A DNA stretch of 64,000 nt from assembly GCA_011634665.1 (NCBI GenBank), contig WAEK01000019.1:965867-1029866 (forward strand). The letters run 5' to 3'. The position numbers and the translations under genes were made by a program. A model generated the notes under the pieces. It had not been told where the DNA came from, searched no databases, and worked only from the letters and a program-made list of their open reading frames with translations. Each line of letters starts with the position of its first letter. Within the stretch, counting starts at the first letter, position 1. Shown piece by piece: positions 44,816 to 54,596 of the stretch. The DNA is from Mortierella sp. BCC40632. Taxonomy: Eukaryota > Mortierellomycota > Mortierellomycetes > Mortierellales > Mortierellaceae.

Positions 44816-45128
44816 TGCAGTCGTTACTTCGATCTGTTAACTATCTCCTGCCGTCACGCTGGTGAGGAATCGAGGAGAGGTATGATGAGATCTGTTCAGG
44901 ACATATGCGAGAAAATAGGCCTTAGTATGAGAGAGTTTGGAGGGGGAGCATGGTTCCTGTAGAAGTTCGGAGACTTGCTGGTACCTAAAAAAAAAGAGCA
45001 CGCTGGAAGCGAAGTGCAAATGTATTCGGAAGAAAGAAGCTGCCCTTTATTTAGTGGGGGGGTGGGATCCTTATATAGCCCCCACGGGCCACCACCGGAA
45101 GACACCTAATCGCGTTTACTACACCACA
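44816..45128 (-). repeat. LTR related to the copy A/B/C LTRs
   Basis: 313 bp. Minus strand starts TGTGGTGTAGTAAACGCG, has CTATATAAGG and CTAAATAAAGG, and ends ACGACTGCA. The first 14 bases equal those of the copy A/B/C LTRs, after which it diverges. No matching target duplicates (AAAA against CTAC), so the element is rearranged. Confidence 0.65.
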
Positions 45129-45129
45129 C

Positions 45130-45640
45130 TACGCTTCGCCAAATAAAAAGGGAAGCCCGTAGGTGACGGGCACCTAGGTTCGTGACTGTTAAACGCGACA
45201 GAGGGGTGTGGAAATCAAGGAATGCCTCTCGAAATTTTATCCATGGGCAGGTGATGTTGAGACCGCATGTTCTCCACCAGGATTTAGCGTCTCCAGTAAG
45301 GTTTAAGGCTGTATACTGCACCCAGTCGCATTCGTTGAGCTTGACGACCTGGTAATACTCCTCCTGGTTGTCGATGAAGTTGTTGCAGGCGTCCGCGTCG
45401 ATGTCCCCAGAGTAGGGGGCGGGGGTTTGAGGTTTGAGGATTTTTGCAAGGTACGCGCAACGTCGCGGTGAGCAGCCTCAATTTCAAGCTGGGATGGGGG
45501 GGGGAGCAGAGGGGGTGGTGATGGACGAGAGCAGAGAGCTGATCCTGACATTTTCCTCCTCTGGGAGGGAGGCGACGATGCTGAGGATTTCGTCCTGGGC
45601 CGACATGTTGGAAATAGGGGAAACAGAATAGGGGAGAGAA
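45130..45640 (-). pseudogene. Gypsy element E8: gag fragment
   Basis: The minus strand starts at MSAQDEILSIVASLPEEEN (about 45606). After frame changes it encodes DACNNFIDNQEEYYQVVKL, NECDWVQYTALNLTGDAKSW and WIKFREAFLDFHTPLS, a retrotransposon gag core like that of E4 (NFLDSYEEYYTIVQLDPSHW). It stops at the LTR beginning 45128. At least two frameshifts. Confidence 0.75.
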
Positions 45641-45844
45641 AAGAGAGAGAAAAAAGAAAAGGGGGGGGGCGGCCGGAGGGTCAAGGGAAAAAAGGGTGGG
45701 GAAAAAAAAAAAAAAAAGAAAGAAAAGAGAGGGAGGGTTCAGTAGGAACCGAGTGGAAAGGAAAGTAGAGGGGAAGAGTGAAAGTGGAGTGAATAAAAAA
45801 GTACTGCCGAAAGGGAGCTGCTCAAAACAAATTGATGTTACGAC
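45641..45844. other. Purine-rich leader upstream of the E8 gag
   Basis: A and GA runs, no gene. Confidence 0.4.
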
Positions 45845-45944
45845 ACGGGTTCGGATGATATCCGATCCGCTCCTTTTTTTTTGGACGGAAAAAAAGAAAA
45901 AAGTCGGATCGGATATCATCCGAGCTTTTGAAGAAACACTGCTA
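45845..45944. mobile_element. hAT-type MITE fragment with CGGATATCATCCG core
   Basis: Inverted CGGATGATATCCGATCCG and CGGATCGGATATCATCCG arms around a T run and GGACGGA, ending CTTTTGAAGAAACACTG. The left terminus is missing. Second copy of the family at 25460-25563. Confidence 0.6.
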
Positions 45945-46024
45945 AGGGAATCCGTTACCAAAAGATAATAGTCAGGGTAGAAAGGGCAGTGAATCGAGGC
46001 AAACCTTGGATTTAACAGGTTAAC

Positions 46025-46104
46025 AAAAGTTCGGATTGGCAGGAAAAGATGATCTTTTTTGGTGATAGGCGATGGGACTATTTATACATGTGAGTGAGGT
46101 GGAC
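46025..46104 (-). repeat. LTR of the TGTCACAG family, part 1 (split by E3)
   Basis: Reverse complement of the LTR seen at 39720-39878 (GGCAGGAAAAGATGATC, TATTTATACATGTGAGTG). It is interrupted after TGGAC by E3 and continues at 54463. Confidence 0.8.
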
Positions 46105-46173
46105 TGTACCAGTATAAATAGACCCCTCCCCCCCCTCTAATAAACAGCAGCTCTTCTGACCCCTTACTGTTGC
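46105..46173 (+). repeat. 5' LTR of E3 (69 bp)
   Basis: TGTACCAG...CTGTTGCA. Within 69 bp it holds TATAAATA and TAATAAA. Confidence 0.9.
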
Positions 46174-46339
46174 ATGGCAGCAAAAAGGTATTCTGATTCA
46201 CCCCTGAACCCTGGCCCCTGATAATTTTTTTTTCACAACGTCCGCTATAACCACTCCCACCCTGAGCCCCTCCCCCTGACCCCCCCTGACCCCTGCCCTC
46301 CCTCCCAACCACCCCAAACACCAGAACCTTGCCTACTCC

Positions 46340-47215
46340 TTGATCCCCTTGTTGAAGCCTTATCACGTCTCGATATCACAATGTCCTCCGAAGCCCAACC
46401 CTCTGCCCCTTCCCTACCGTTACCCCCATCCTGAGAAGTATCAAGGTAGCCGCGATGGATTCACTGCCCTGACATGGCTCCGCAGTGTGAAGCGATATTT
46501 TCTGGCGACGGCCACACCAGATTCAATCAAGACAGTGGTCGCTGCTTCCCTTCTAGGCGATGCAGCAGGACAATGGTTCGACGGTTCCGGTCTCGCCGAT
46601 GATGCTGACTTTGCCGAGTTTGAGAAAAAATTCAAGTTGGCTTACATCCCCTCCGACTTTGACCAAGTGCTGCGATCAAGACTGGCGACTCTGAAAATGA
46701 CCACTACTGTTGATGCTCATGTCGCCGAAACCAAGCGCCTCCTTACGGCTCTCCTCGCCGATGCCACCTCGGACTTTACTCGTGCCGAGCTGGAGAAGTT
46801 TGCACACGTCTCCTTTTTGGAAGGATGCCCCAAGAACTTACAGCAACTCCTCAGAGCTCTCATGATCACTCAGGTTTTGAATATCTACCAACTCCTCGAG
46901 GCAGCCGAGCAGTACGACAGAGTGTACAACTTTACACCAGACAACCCAAGGAATAACCAGTCGGGATTCGTGACAACCCAAGCTTCCGTTGTGGCAGCAC
47001 AAATGCAGGCTCCAGCATCTGGCCCAACCCCGATGGAGATCGATAATCTTCGAATGGAGATCAATGCCCTCCGACGACACCTCCAAGGCTCAAGCCCCTC
47101 CCAAAATTAACTGACACCGAAAGGAAAAAGCTCATGTGCCAGGGGTGCTTGCTTCAAGTGCCGCCGTGATGGACACCGCGCAAATGAGTGCCCAGGGCAA
47201 AAATGGCGGTCGGCA
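46340..47215 (+). pseudogene. E3 gag with CCHC zinc knuckle
   Basis: The open frame 46340-47110 encodes a capsid-type gag: YQGSRDGFTALTWLRSVKRY, AASLLGDAAGQWFD, FEKKFKLAYIPSDFDQVLRS, FVSFLEGCPKNLQQLLRAL-like helices and PTPMEIDNLRMEINALRRHL. The zinc knuckle (CFKCRRDGH-x4-C type, about 47150-47195) follows after a frame change. Gag packages element RNA into virus-like particles. Upstream sequence from 46174 is leader. Confidence 0.85.
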
Positions 47216-47386
47216 TGTGAATAACATAGCGACCGATGAGGGGGCACCGGCTCCGCGGAGTCGGGAAAAGCCTCGAGCGACCGGGATTAGTCCAGGACCC
47301 GGCCGCTGAAGCTCCCTCCTCCTTGTCTCTGGACAGGGGGAGTGCAAGTAGTCTAGAGTTAAGTATTAAAAATACGGAGAATAAAA

Positions 47387-48347
47387 TTGTTTGTACCCAC
47401 TCCACCTCACTACCCACTCCTCCTATTGAAACTCCCCCTATTATGTAAGAAAGACCCTGACCTACCCCCAACCCCTGACCACATGTTTTCGGACCCTCAA
47501 TCTGACTTTGTCAGTGAGAAGACAAACTCGTGTGCGACGGTGGACCTGGACCCACTTGCTCCCTCGTCTTTAGACTCTCCCTCCAAGGATACAAAGAAAT
47601 CAAAAAGCCGAAAAAGATTAAGCTTTTGTTCTTTGTCTCTCAAGGACGCAGAACGGACTCTGCTGACATTCATTGGCTCTGTGAATGGTCACCCAGCAAA
47701 AATATTGATCGACGGTGGTGCTGAAGGTAATGTCATCAGCTACTCTTTTCAGAAAGAAACACTCCATTCCCACCACCTCAATCGACCCTATCCCTATTGT
47801 CCTCCCAAACGGCTCTGCATCATTCGCGGCGAATGCATGCACTATTCAACTACAACGAGACAAGTATGATGACTTCATCGATGCAATCGAATACAAGTTA
47901 TCAAAGTACGACTTAATCCTCGGAAAACCTTGGCTCACACGGATCAACCCCCGTATCAACTGGCAGACAAACGACTTACACTTCCGACACAATGGCAATA
48001 AGGTATTCTGGTGCTGTTCGGAGTCAGACGCCCCCATCACTTACCCGTACCACCGATGAATTTGTCTTGAGCCCCATCAACTTCCACTCCATGATGACCC
48101 AACCAGGAAGTGAGGTATTTATGGCACTGGTCAACCTCGCTCCCAATGAGGCAGAAAAAGAGACACCTCCCTGAAGTGACCCCGATCTGGAAGAGTACTC
48201 CGAACGTGTTTCCCAAAACACTTCCTGACCCCCACCGGATCCTGGAAAGCACATCGAGTACCCCTGTTCGACCTGTTATTCGTCTTTCAATTGCCGAACT
48301 GGATGAGTAACTTGATGACGAGGCGATCTTTCCATATGGTGCCCCTG
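47387..48347 (+). pseudogene. E3 protease region and start of RT, broken
   Basis: The retropepsin motif is KILIDGGAEGNVISYSF at about 47698-47750, then (in another frame) YDLILGKPWLTRINPRINWQ. From about 48183 the sequence reaches the pre-RT segment (VFPKTLPD, RPVIRLSIAELDE, PYGAPV) in a heavily deleted form before copy C starts. The same pre-RT segment appears again, in better shape, after copy C at 51493. Confidence 0.8.
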
Positions 48348-48719
48348 TGTGGTGTAGTAAATACGACTGGGCGATCTTCTGGCCCCTGGGCCTGGGGGTA
48401 TAAATGGTGTCCCTCGACACCAGACAATAAAGACAGTTTTGTTTTCTTCCTTTTATTTTCCCGATCCGTTTGTGAATACTTACCGTCTGGAGCAGGTCCA
48501 CTCGTCCGCCCGCCCCGGGGTGCGATCCTGTAGCTAGATATTGTTCATTTTGCGAGTCTTTTCTCTTGCCTTGTTCTCTCTCTATAGAACGGTGATACGC
48601 GTCGTGATCATTATGTTTCCCTCTTCTATGCTGGCAATCCCCTTTCCCAATAGGTTTCACACACCTGCCTGCCAAGTAGTGCGAGCTCTTTCCCCCCTGT
48701 GCTGGTCCTCTACGCCGCA
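48348..48719 (+). repeat. 5' LTR of copy C
   Basis: TGTGGTGTAG...CTACGCCGCA, about 372 bp, close to the copies in A and B. Confidence 0.9.
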
Positions 48720-49054
48720 CAGAAAAAAATGGTGGAGAACCTGGGCAACCATTGTCGGATACTCAATAAGAGGTTCTAGCGGAAGGTCATCTTCAATGAT
48801 TGCACTCTCCCCTAGATAAAACAAACAACCGATCAAGACGTTGCTTTCACTGTTCTTGTTGTTTTCATATTTTTTGTACCTTTTCTTTTCCCTTTTTTTT
48901 TTCTTTTTTTTCATCACATTACTTTTTTTTTCGACCTTTCTGACACACGCTGAGCCATCGATGGGCGATACCCTCCCCCACCACAAGTTATCTCCATCAG
49001 AAGCGATTCGCCAGACCCTGCTCCATTTCACACTTGCACCCACGACATACCCTT

Positions 49055-49480
49055 TCAAAATATTTGTCCTTTGATGGCATGCCTCCCCCTCCACACCCTC
49101 AGATCCGTAAAAAATATTTTCAGCCGGAGTTTAGTTGTCGGTTCAAGTGTTTTCGTTACCACTTTGAAATGACAAAGCCACGGGTTGCCATGGATCACCA
49201 ACTGCTCTCTTCCCTCTATTCTTTCTACGGCCAAAGGTCCCTGATGTTCAATATTTGCCGGCTCAAAGCTTAAGATGACCCCGAACAGTTTCCCAATCCA
49301 CACTCCCTCGATTCCTTTTGTAGAAAAGGCAGGAAGTCGTCTCCGGAAATTAAGTAACGGTTGTTCAGGTTGAGGACGGACGGCTCGCCGTTGGTGGGTG
49401 ATAAAGTAAATGAACGGATCGACTAGAAGGGAGCAGGGAGGAGATCCTCGTGCCCGCAGTTTGCAAAGCAGTTTTTTGTT
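49055..49480 (-). CDS. Second opposite-strand frame of copy C (possible 3' exon)
   Basis: Ends HAIKGQIF like the other copies. Two single-base differences near 49088 and 49112 change about eight residues (FFTDLRVWRG instead of FYGSEGVEG) and then return to frame. Contains IHGNPWLCHFKVVTKTLEPT. No family recognised. Confidence 0.5.
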   Translation of the reverse strand, partial: NKKLLCKLRARGSPPCSLLVDPFIYFITHQRRAVRPQPEQPLLNFRRRLPAFSTKGIEGVWIGKLFGVILSFEPANIEHQGPLAVERIEGREQLVIHGNPWLCHFKVVTKTLEPTTKLRLKIFFTDLRVWRGRHAIKGQIF

Positions 49481-49615
49481 ATTATTATTATTTATCTTTA
49501 TTTTGTCCTTTCTCTTTGACTCCTTCCATTTGTTCTTCTTCCCTGTCCTTTCCCCCCCTCGTCCTTGTCCTTTTTTTTCCTTTCACCCTTCCCCTATTCC
49601 CTGTGGCGACCATGA

Positions 49616-49648
49616 TCATCTCAAAAAAAAAAAAAAAAAAAAAAAAAC

Positions 49649-49692
<44 letters not shown>

Positions 49693-50875
49693 ACCTTGGT
49701 TTCCCCATTTCACATATTTCTGCCGTGCGTTCCATCTTGATCCTCTTCTGGTTCATCCTCATCAGTTTTTCTCCACCTCGAGCGGCTTCAAGATTCTCCT
49801 CCTCCATCTCCTCGGCCTCACGAATATAAGGCCTGATACGCTTGGCGTGTTTCCAGGCTTCCAGGTTATGTCGATCCAGGCTATGGCCTATGGCGTCGAG
49901 ACGTTGTCCATTCTCGCGAAGGGCGGCCTCATGTTGCATTAGCGCAGATTGATGTTGGACTAAGGAACGAAGGGAGCTCTCCAAGAGAAATTGACTATGG
50001 ATGATATCCATGGAAGTCCTGCTGACCCCCAAGCCAGTGATTGTATAGCGGCCCAGGTCTTGAGCGGCCCCAAGAACATCTATGGGTCTGGCGCACATCG
50101 TCGGATCATGGAGAGCCTTGAACGCTAGTTCGGAACGGAGTAGCTCTAGGTGCTCCCAACGCCGGAACAACTGCTGATAGGACGACAGATCAGCGAGCAT
50201 CGAAGGGGTCCCGTGAGCCTTCCTGGACCAGCCAGGAACTTCCTCATCACTTCGTTGTTTCCGTTTACCGAGACCAGATGGACTCCCCTCCTGTGAGCGA
50301 GAACCCGACCCCTGCAAATTCAGCGCAGGAGAACTCCTCGTGCCTGGACCCGAAGGACTTGCCCCACGAGTCGTCTCATTTGGACGCTGTGAAGATCCAG
50401 CATCCGCAGAAGCCCTTGCACCCGGAATAGATGATTCCTCGTCTCTCTCGGACCCTACATGCCGATCGATGAGAGGCCTCTCTGTTGCAGGCACAACGTC
50501 CGTCGCGTCCTCAAGAAAGAGTCTTTTCCTGTCTTGGTCTGCACCTTTGCGGTGCGCGGGAGACTCATCGCCATCCTCGCCGTCCGAATTGGCCACAAAC
50601 GCATCCGACCACAGTTCGCGCTCCAGTATCTGAGTCGGCTGATCGAATGGAGGAGGTTCTTCGGATGATCCCTCCGCAACCACTGGGGGGGCTAAACAGG
50701 ATATTAATTTGACCTCCCCTAAGGGTGGCCTTGGGATGTGCTGTCGAAGAGTCCCAGCGCTCGGCGCATCGCCAACACGACCTTGCTGAGTGTTTCCTGA
50801 ACGTGGGCGGGGCATGGTGGTTGGGTGATAACGGTGAAAGGGCGTTCCCGGAAGGGTATGGGAAGGGCAGGTCAA
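49616..50875 (-). CDS. Intact opposite-strand ORF of the LTR element (419 codons), unknown protein
   Basis: Unknown protein encoded against the direction of LTR transcription. It begins MTCPSHTLPGTPFHRYHPTT, with a second Met at MPRPRSGNTQQG. Residues about 65-130 are acidic (FVANSDGEDGDESPAH). About 130-215 are Ser/Pro/Gly-rich and basic with a possible nuclear signal (GKRKQRSDEE). About 225-370 are predicted helical (DLSSYQQLFRRWEHLELLRS, ALMQHEAALRENGQRLDAIG, EAEEMEEENLEAARGG). After MGKPRL the frame enters an AAT repeat giving poly-Asn and Phe, probably an intron starting at AAG|GTTGAA, with the frame at 49480-49055 as a second exon. No gag, protease, RT or integrase motif. Copies A and B carry broken versions. 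Confidence 0.65.
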
Positions 50876-51127
50876 ATGGCAGGTTGGGTGAGCATAACGG
50901 TGAAAAGGGGGGGTTCTTCTTGAAGGGTTCGAACTCTTATTTTATTTTATTTTTGGGAAACATCAGATGAGATTGAGTCAAAGTGGCAGGACCAATCAAA
51001 AAAGATCACTTGGTGGTGCTTTGAGCAAGAATGTCAAAAAAAAAAAAAAAAAAAAAAGCTCAAAGGAGTAGAACTTGGCAGCTGCGATATCCAGTTGGGT
51101 ATCGAAGAGGCACGGGGATCAGAGAGG

Positions 51128-51492
51128 TGTGGTGTAGTAATACGACTGGGCGATCTTCTGGCCCCTGGGCCTGGGGGTATAAATGGTGTCCCTCGACACC
51201 AGACAATAAAGACAGTTTTTTGTTTTCTTCCTTTTTATTTTTCCCGATCCGTTTGTGAATACTTACCGTCTGGAGCAGGTCCACTCGTCCGCCCGCCCCG
51301 GGGGGTGCGATCCTGTAGCTAGATATTGTTCATTTGCGAGTCTTTTTCTCTTGCCTTGTTCTCTCTCTATAGAACGGTGATACGCGTCGTGATCATTATG
51401 TTTCCCTCTTCTATGCTGGCAATCCCCTTTCCCAATGGGTTTCACACACCCCTGCCAAGTAGTGCGAATAGGTGCTGGTCCTCTACGCCGCA
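51128..51492 (+). repeat. 3' LTR of copy C
   Basis: Same family, with several small indels relative to the 5' LTR (for example a shortened CTGCCAAGTAGTGCGA region). Confidence 0.88.
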
Positions 51493-52920
51493 GTACTCCG
51501 ACGTGTTTCCCAAAACACTTCCTGATGGCCTCCCACCGGACAGAGGCGACGAAATGCACATCGAGACTGACCCAACAGCCGACCCTTTGTTCGACCTGTT
51601 ATTCGTCTTTCAATTGCCGAACTGGATGAGCTTCGTAAGCAACTTGATGAGCTATTGAAAAAGGGATTCATCAAGCCAAGCACTTCTCTCCATATGGTGC
51701 CCCTGTCCTTTTTGAAGAAGAAAAAGAAGGTACATTGCGTATGTGTGTCGACTACCGGGGATTGAACCGTATCACAAAGAAAAAACAGGCACCCTCTTCC
51801 ACGCATCGATGAGCTCATCGATAGGATCCGAGACTCCAAGTACTTTTTACCAAGCTGGATCTAATGTCTGGCTATCACCAACAGCGCATCTATGGCCCCT
51901 CATACGCACAAGACGGCTTTCCGATGCAGATATGGCCACTTTGAATTTAATGTTATTCCTTTTGGATTGACCAACGCCCCTGCTGCTTTCTCGGCAATGA
52001 TGCGAAAGGCTATGGACCCACTTCTCGACAAATGCATTGTTATTTATCTTGACGACATTCTAATATTCTCCAAGACAAAAGAAGACCACCTAGAACACAT
52101 CCGAAAAGTCCTTGAATTACTCCGCAAGAATAGACTTTATGCAAAGCTCAGCAAATGTTCATTCCTTCAAGAAGAGACCGAGTTCCTCGGCCATATCATC
52201 TCCAAGGACGGTATCAAGCCCAACGGTGGTTTGATCAAGGCTATCCAGGAATGGCCTACCCCTGAGAAGCAGAAAGACGTACAACAGTTCATTGGTCTTG
52301 CTCAGTTTTATCAGCAATACATCAAAGGGTTTGCTGACATTGCTCTACCACTAACAGCACTACTCGGAGAAGGAAAACCGTTCAAGTGGGGAGATGAGGA
52401 GAACAAGGCTTTCCTCTCGCTCAAAGACGTCATGACTAAAAGCACCAGTTCTCATTATTTACGACCCTGATCGCGCAACCATTGTGGAAACTGACGCTTC
52501 TGGATTCGCCGTGGCAGCCGTATTACTCCAAAAGGACGATTCAGGACAATGGAGACCAGTTGCCTTCACCTCAAAAAGAAAATGAACTCTGCCGAACGCA
52601 ATTATCCAACACATGAACAGGAGCTATTGGCCGTTGTCCATGCACTTAGAACTTGGCGCTATTATTTGGATGGAAAGAAGTTCACTGTCAACACCGATCA
52701 CGCCACTCTCCGCCACTTTCCAACCCAGCCCAAACTCACCAAAAAGACAGGCCCGATGGATGGAGCTATTACAAGAGTATGATTTCCAATTCCGCTATAA
52801 GCGTGGAGCCGACAACATTGTTCCTGATGCTCTATCACGACGCCCCGATCTAAAAAAAATGACCCGCCCTGTACAATTAATTCAGTGGAGGTCTCGCTTG
52901 ACCCAGGTATTAGGCAGCGC
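51493..52920 (+). pseudogene. E3 reverse transcriptase and RNase H
   Basis: From VFPKTLPDGLPPDRGDE through the RT fingers ([16 protein letters not shown]) to FGLTNAPAAFSAMMRKAM, the catalytic VIYLDDILIFSKTKEDH (YxDD box), FLGHIISKDGIKPN and QQFIGLAQFYQQYIKGF. Then RNase H: an Asp-containing VETDASGFAVAAVLLQ, NYPTHEQELLAVVHALRTWR, VNTDHATLRHFPTQ and ADNIVPDALSRRP. At least five frameshifts, so not functional as read. Confidence 0.88.
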
Positions 52921-54382
52921 CTGATAGAAGGCTATATGACCGATCCTTGTCTGAAGTCGATCTATGAAAGCTGCCTCCAGGGAAGTCCACCCCCACGCTA
53001 CCATCTGAAGAAGGATTTGCTTTTATGTTTTACGCCGGGGTGACACCTTTGCTATGTATTCCTCGCAAAGCTGACATTCGTCTCGATCTATTGCATGATG
53101 CCCACGACTCTGCCATAGCAGGACACTTGGGATTCGACAAGACATATGACAAGATAAGAAGGATTGCCCTTCTGGCCCAAGATCGCGAGGGACACCAGGC
53201 TTTATGTGCAATCGTGTGAGAGCTGTCAGCGCAATAAGCCTAGCAACCATCGACCAGTAGGACTACTCCAACCCTTGACAGTACCCGGACAACGATGGGA
53301 AACCGTGACAATGGACTTTGCAGTTAATCTACCCAAGACTCCTCGAGGATATGACGCAATCGCAGTATTTGTTGATAAATTGTCGAAGCAAGTCCACTTT
53401 TGCCCCTTGTAAGACTACGGATACAGCAGCCGACACTGCAAGGATATTTTTCGACAATATATTCAGACTACACGGGATGCCTACGACCATTGTCTCAGAC
53501 CGCGACACCAAGTTCTGCAGTCACTTCTGGCAGGAACTGCACAAGCTCATGAATGTTAAGTTGGCTATGTCGACAGCTTTCCACCCCCAGACAGATGGAC
53601 AGTCGGAGCGAGCAATTGGGACACTCTCATCAATACTACGAGCATTTGTCGATCAAAAAAGCAGACCAACTGGGACCTCTTTTTGTCTGCTGCCGAATTT
53701 GCATACAACAACTCGGTCAACCCTACCACTGGATACTCGCCCTTCTTCTTGACCATGGGCTACCACCCTAGACTCCCCTCATCTCTTCTCCAACCTACGG
53801 AAACCAGTGTACCAAGTGTGGATGACTTTGTCAACGCTCAGTCCTCCAGCCTCCAAATAGCCCAGGAAAATATCCGTTTGGCACAAGAGAACCAGGAGTG
53901 GAATGCAAATACAAAGCGTGTGGACCATGACTACAAAGTTGGTGATATGATCATGCTGAACGCAGAGAACATCACCATCCCAGCATACAGCACAAGATCA
54001 TCGAAAAAGCTGCAACAGCGCTTTTATTGGACCATTCCCCTCCTGGAAAAGCACTCACCTGTTACTTTCAAGGTTGAACTGCCTCCTGCCATGAAAATCC
54101 ACGATGTCTTCCATGTGGACAGGTTCAGACACTACCACCCTTCACCAGAGGACCTTGGAGCTAGGACTCCTCCACGACCCTGACCCCGAGATAGTCGACG
54201 GCGAAGAGGAGTACGAGGTAGAAGAAGTGTTGGAGTACCGAAGGCACAGGAGGCAACACCAATTCCTAGTTCGCTGGAAGGGATACACTAGAGAAGACGA
54301 TACCTGGGAACCAGTCAAGAACCTAGAGCATTGCCCCGATCTAGTAGAAAAATTTAAAAAAGATAATGGGTTGGATTTTTAA
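52921..54382 (+). pseudogene. E3 integrase and chromodomain
   Basis: The integrase zinc finger (HLGFDKTYDKIRR and CESCQRNKPSN), core motifs MDFAVNLPK, VSDRDTKFCSHFW and TDGQSERAIGTL, then the C-terminal part (DHDYKVGDMIMLNAEN, HDVFHVDRFRHYHPS). A chromodomain (EYEVEEVLEYRRHRRQHQFL, VRWKGYTREDDTWEPVKNLE) closes the polyprotein just before the polypurine tract. Frameshifts near 53190, 53405, 53660 and 54180. Confidence 0.9.
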
Positions 54383-54392
54383 AAGGGAAAGG

Positions 54393-54462
54393 TGTACCAG
54401 TATAAATAGACCCTCCCTCCCCCTCTAATAAACAGCAGCTCTTCTGACCCCTTACTGTTGCA
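54393..54462 (+). repeat. 3' LTR of E3 (70 bp)
   Basis: Matches 46105-46173 with one or two differences in the C-rich stretch. Followed by the TGGAC duplicate. Confidence 0.9.
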
Positions 54463-54596
54463 TGGACCTTTTAAGTTATAGGGGTGGGAGTGGACATGAC
54501 CTCAAAGGTTAAAGGGGTGGGTGCTGATGGTCGATACTGTGACATACCACCAATAAAGATCATCTTTTCCTGCCACTCCCTTCTTTGTTAGATACA
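54463..54596. repeat. LTR of the TGTCACAG family, part 2, with an opposed LTR end
   Basis: 54463-54544 completes the minus-strand LTR split by E3 (ending TACTGTGACA). It is followed at once by the 3' part of the same LTR in plus orientation (54545-54596: ACCAATAAAGATC to GTTAGATACA). A second head-to-head junction of this LTR, complementary to the one at 39598-39878. Confidence 0.75.

Larger units (their letters stand above)
48348..51492 (+). mobile_element. Non-autonomous LTR element with opposite-strand ORF, copy C
   Basis: LTRs 48348-48719 and 51128-51492. The flanks do not form a target duplication (CCTG on the left, GTAC on the right). About 160 bp of E3 sequence is present on both sides, so this copy looks like the product of recombination between two insertions. 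The 3' LTR has small deletions. The opposite-strand ORF is intact here. Confidence 0.88.
46105..54462 (+). mobile_element. Gypsy element E3 with 69-70-bp LTRs
   Basis: Complete by its borders: LTRs 46105-46173 and 54393-54462 with perfect 5-bp TSD TGGAC at 46100-46104 and 54463-54467. TGGCAGCAAAAAGG after the 5' LTR could be the primer-binding site, and AAAAGGGAAAGG precedes the 3' LTR as polypurine tract. Order is gag, CCHC knuckle, protease, RT, RNase H, integrase, chromodomain, as in Ty3/Gypsy chromoviruses. Several frameshifts and the insertion of copy C (48348-51492) make it defective. It sits inside an LTR of another family. Confidence 0.92.

Noticed and set aside
46025..46173. Longer LTR for E3 including the upstream TATTTATACATG sequence
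   Set aside because: That sequence belongs to the older LTR that E3 interrupts; the TGGAC duplication marks the border at 46105.
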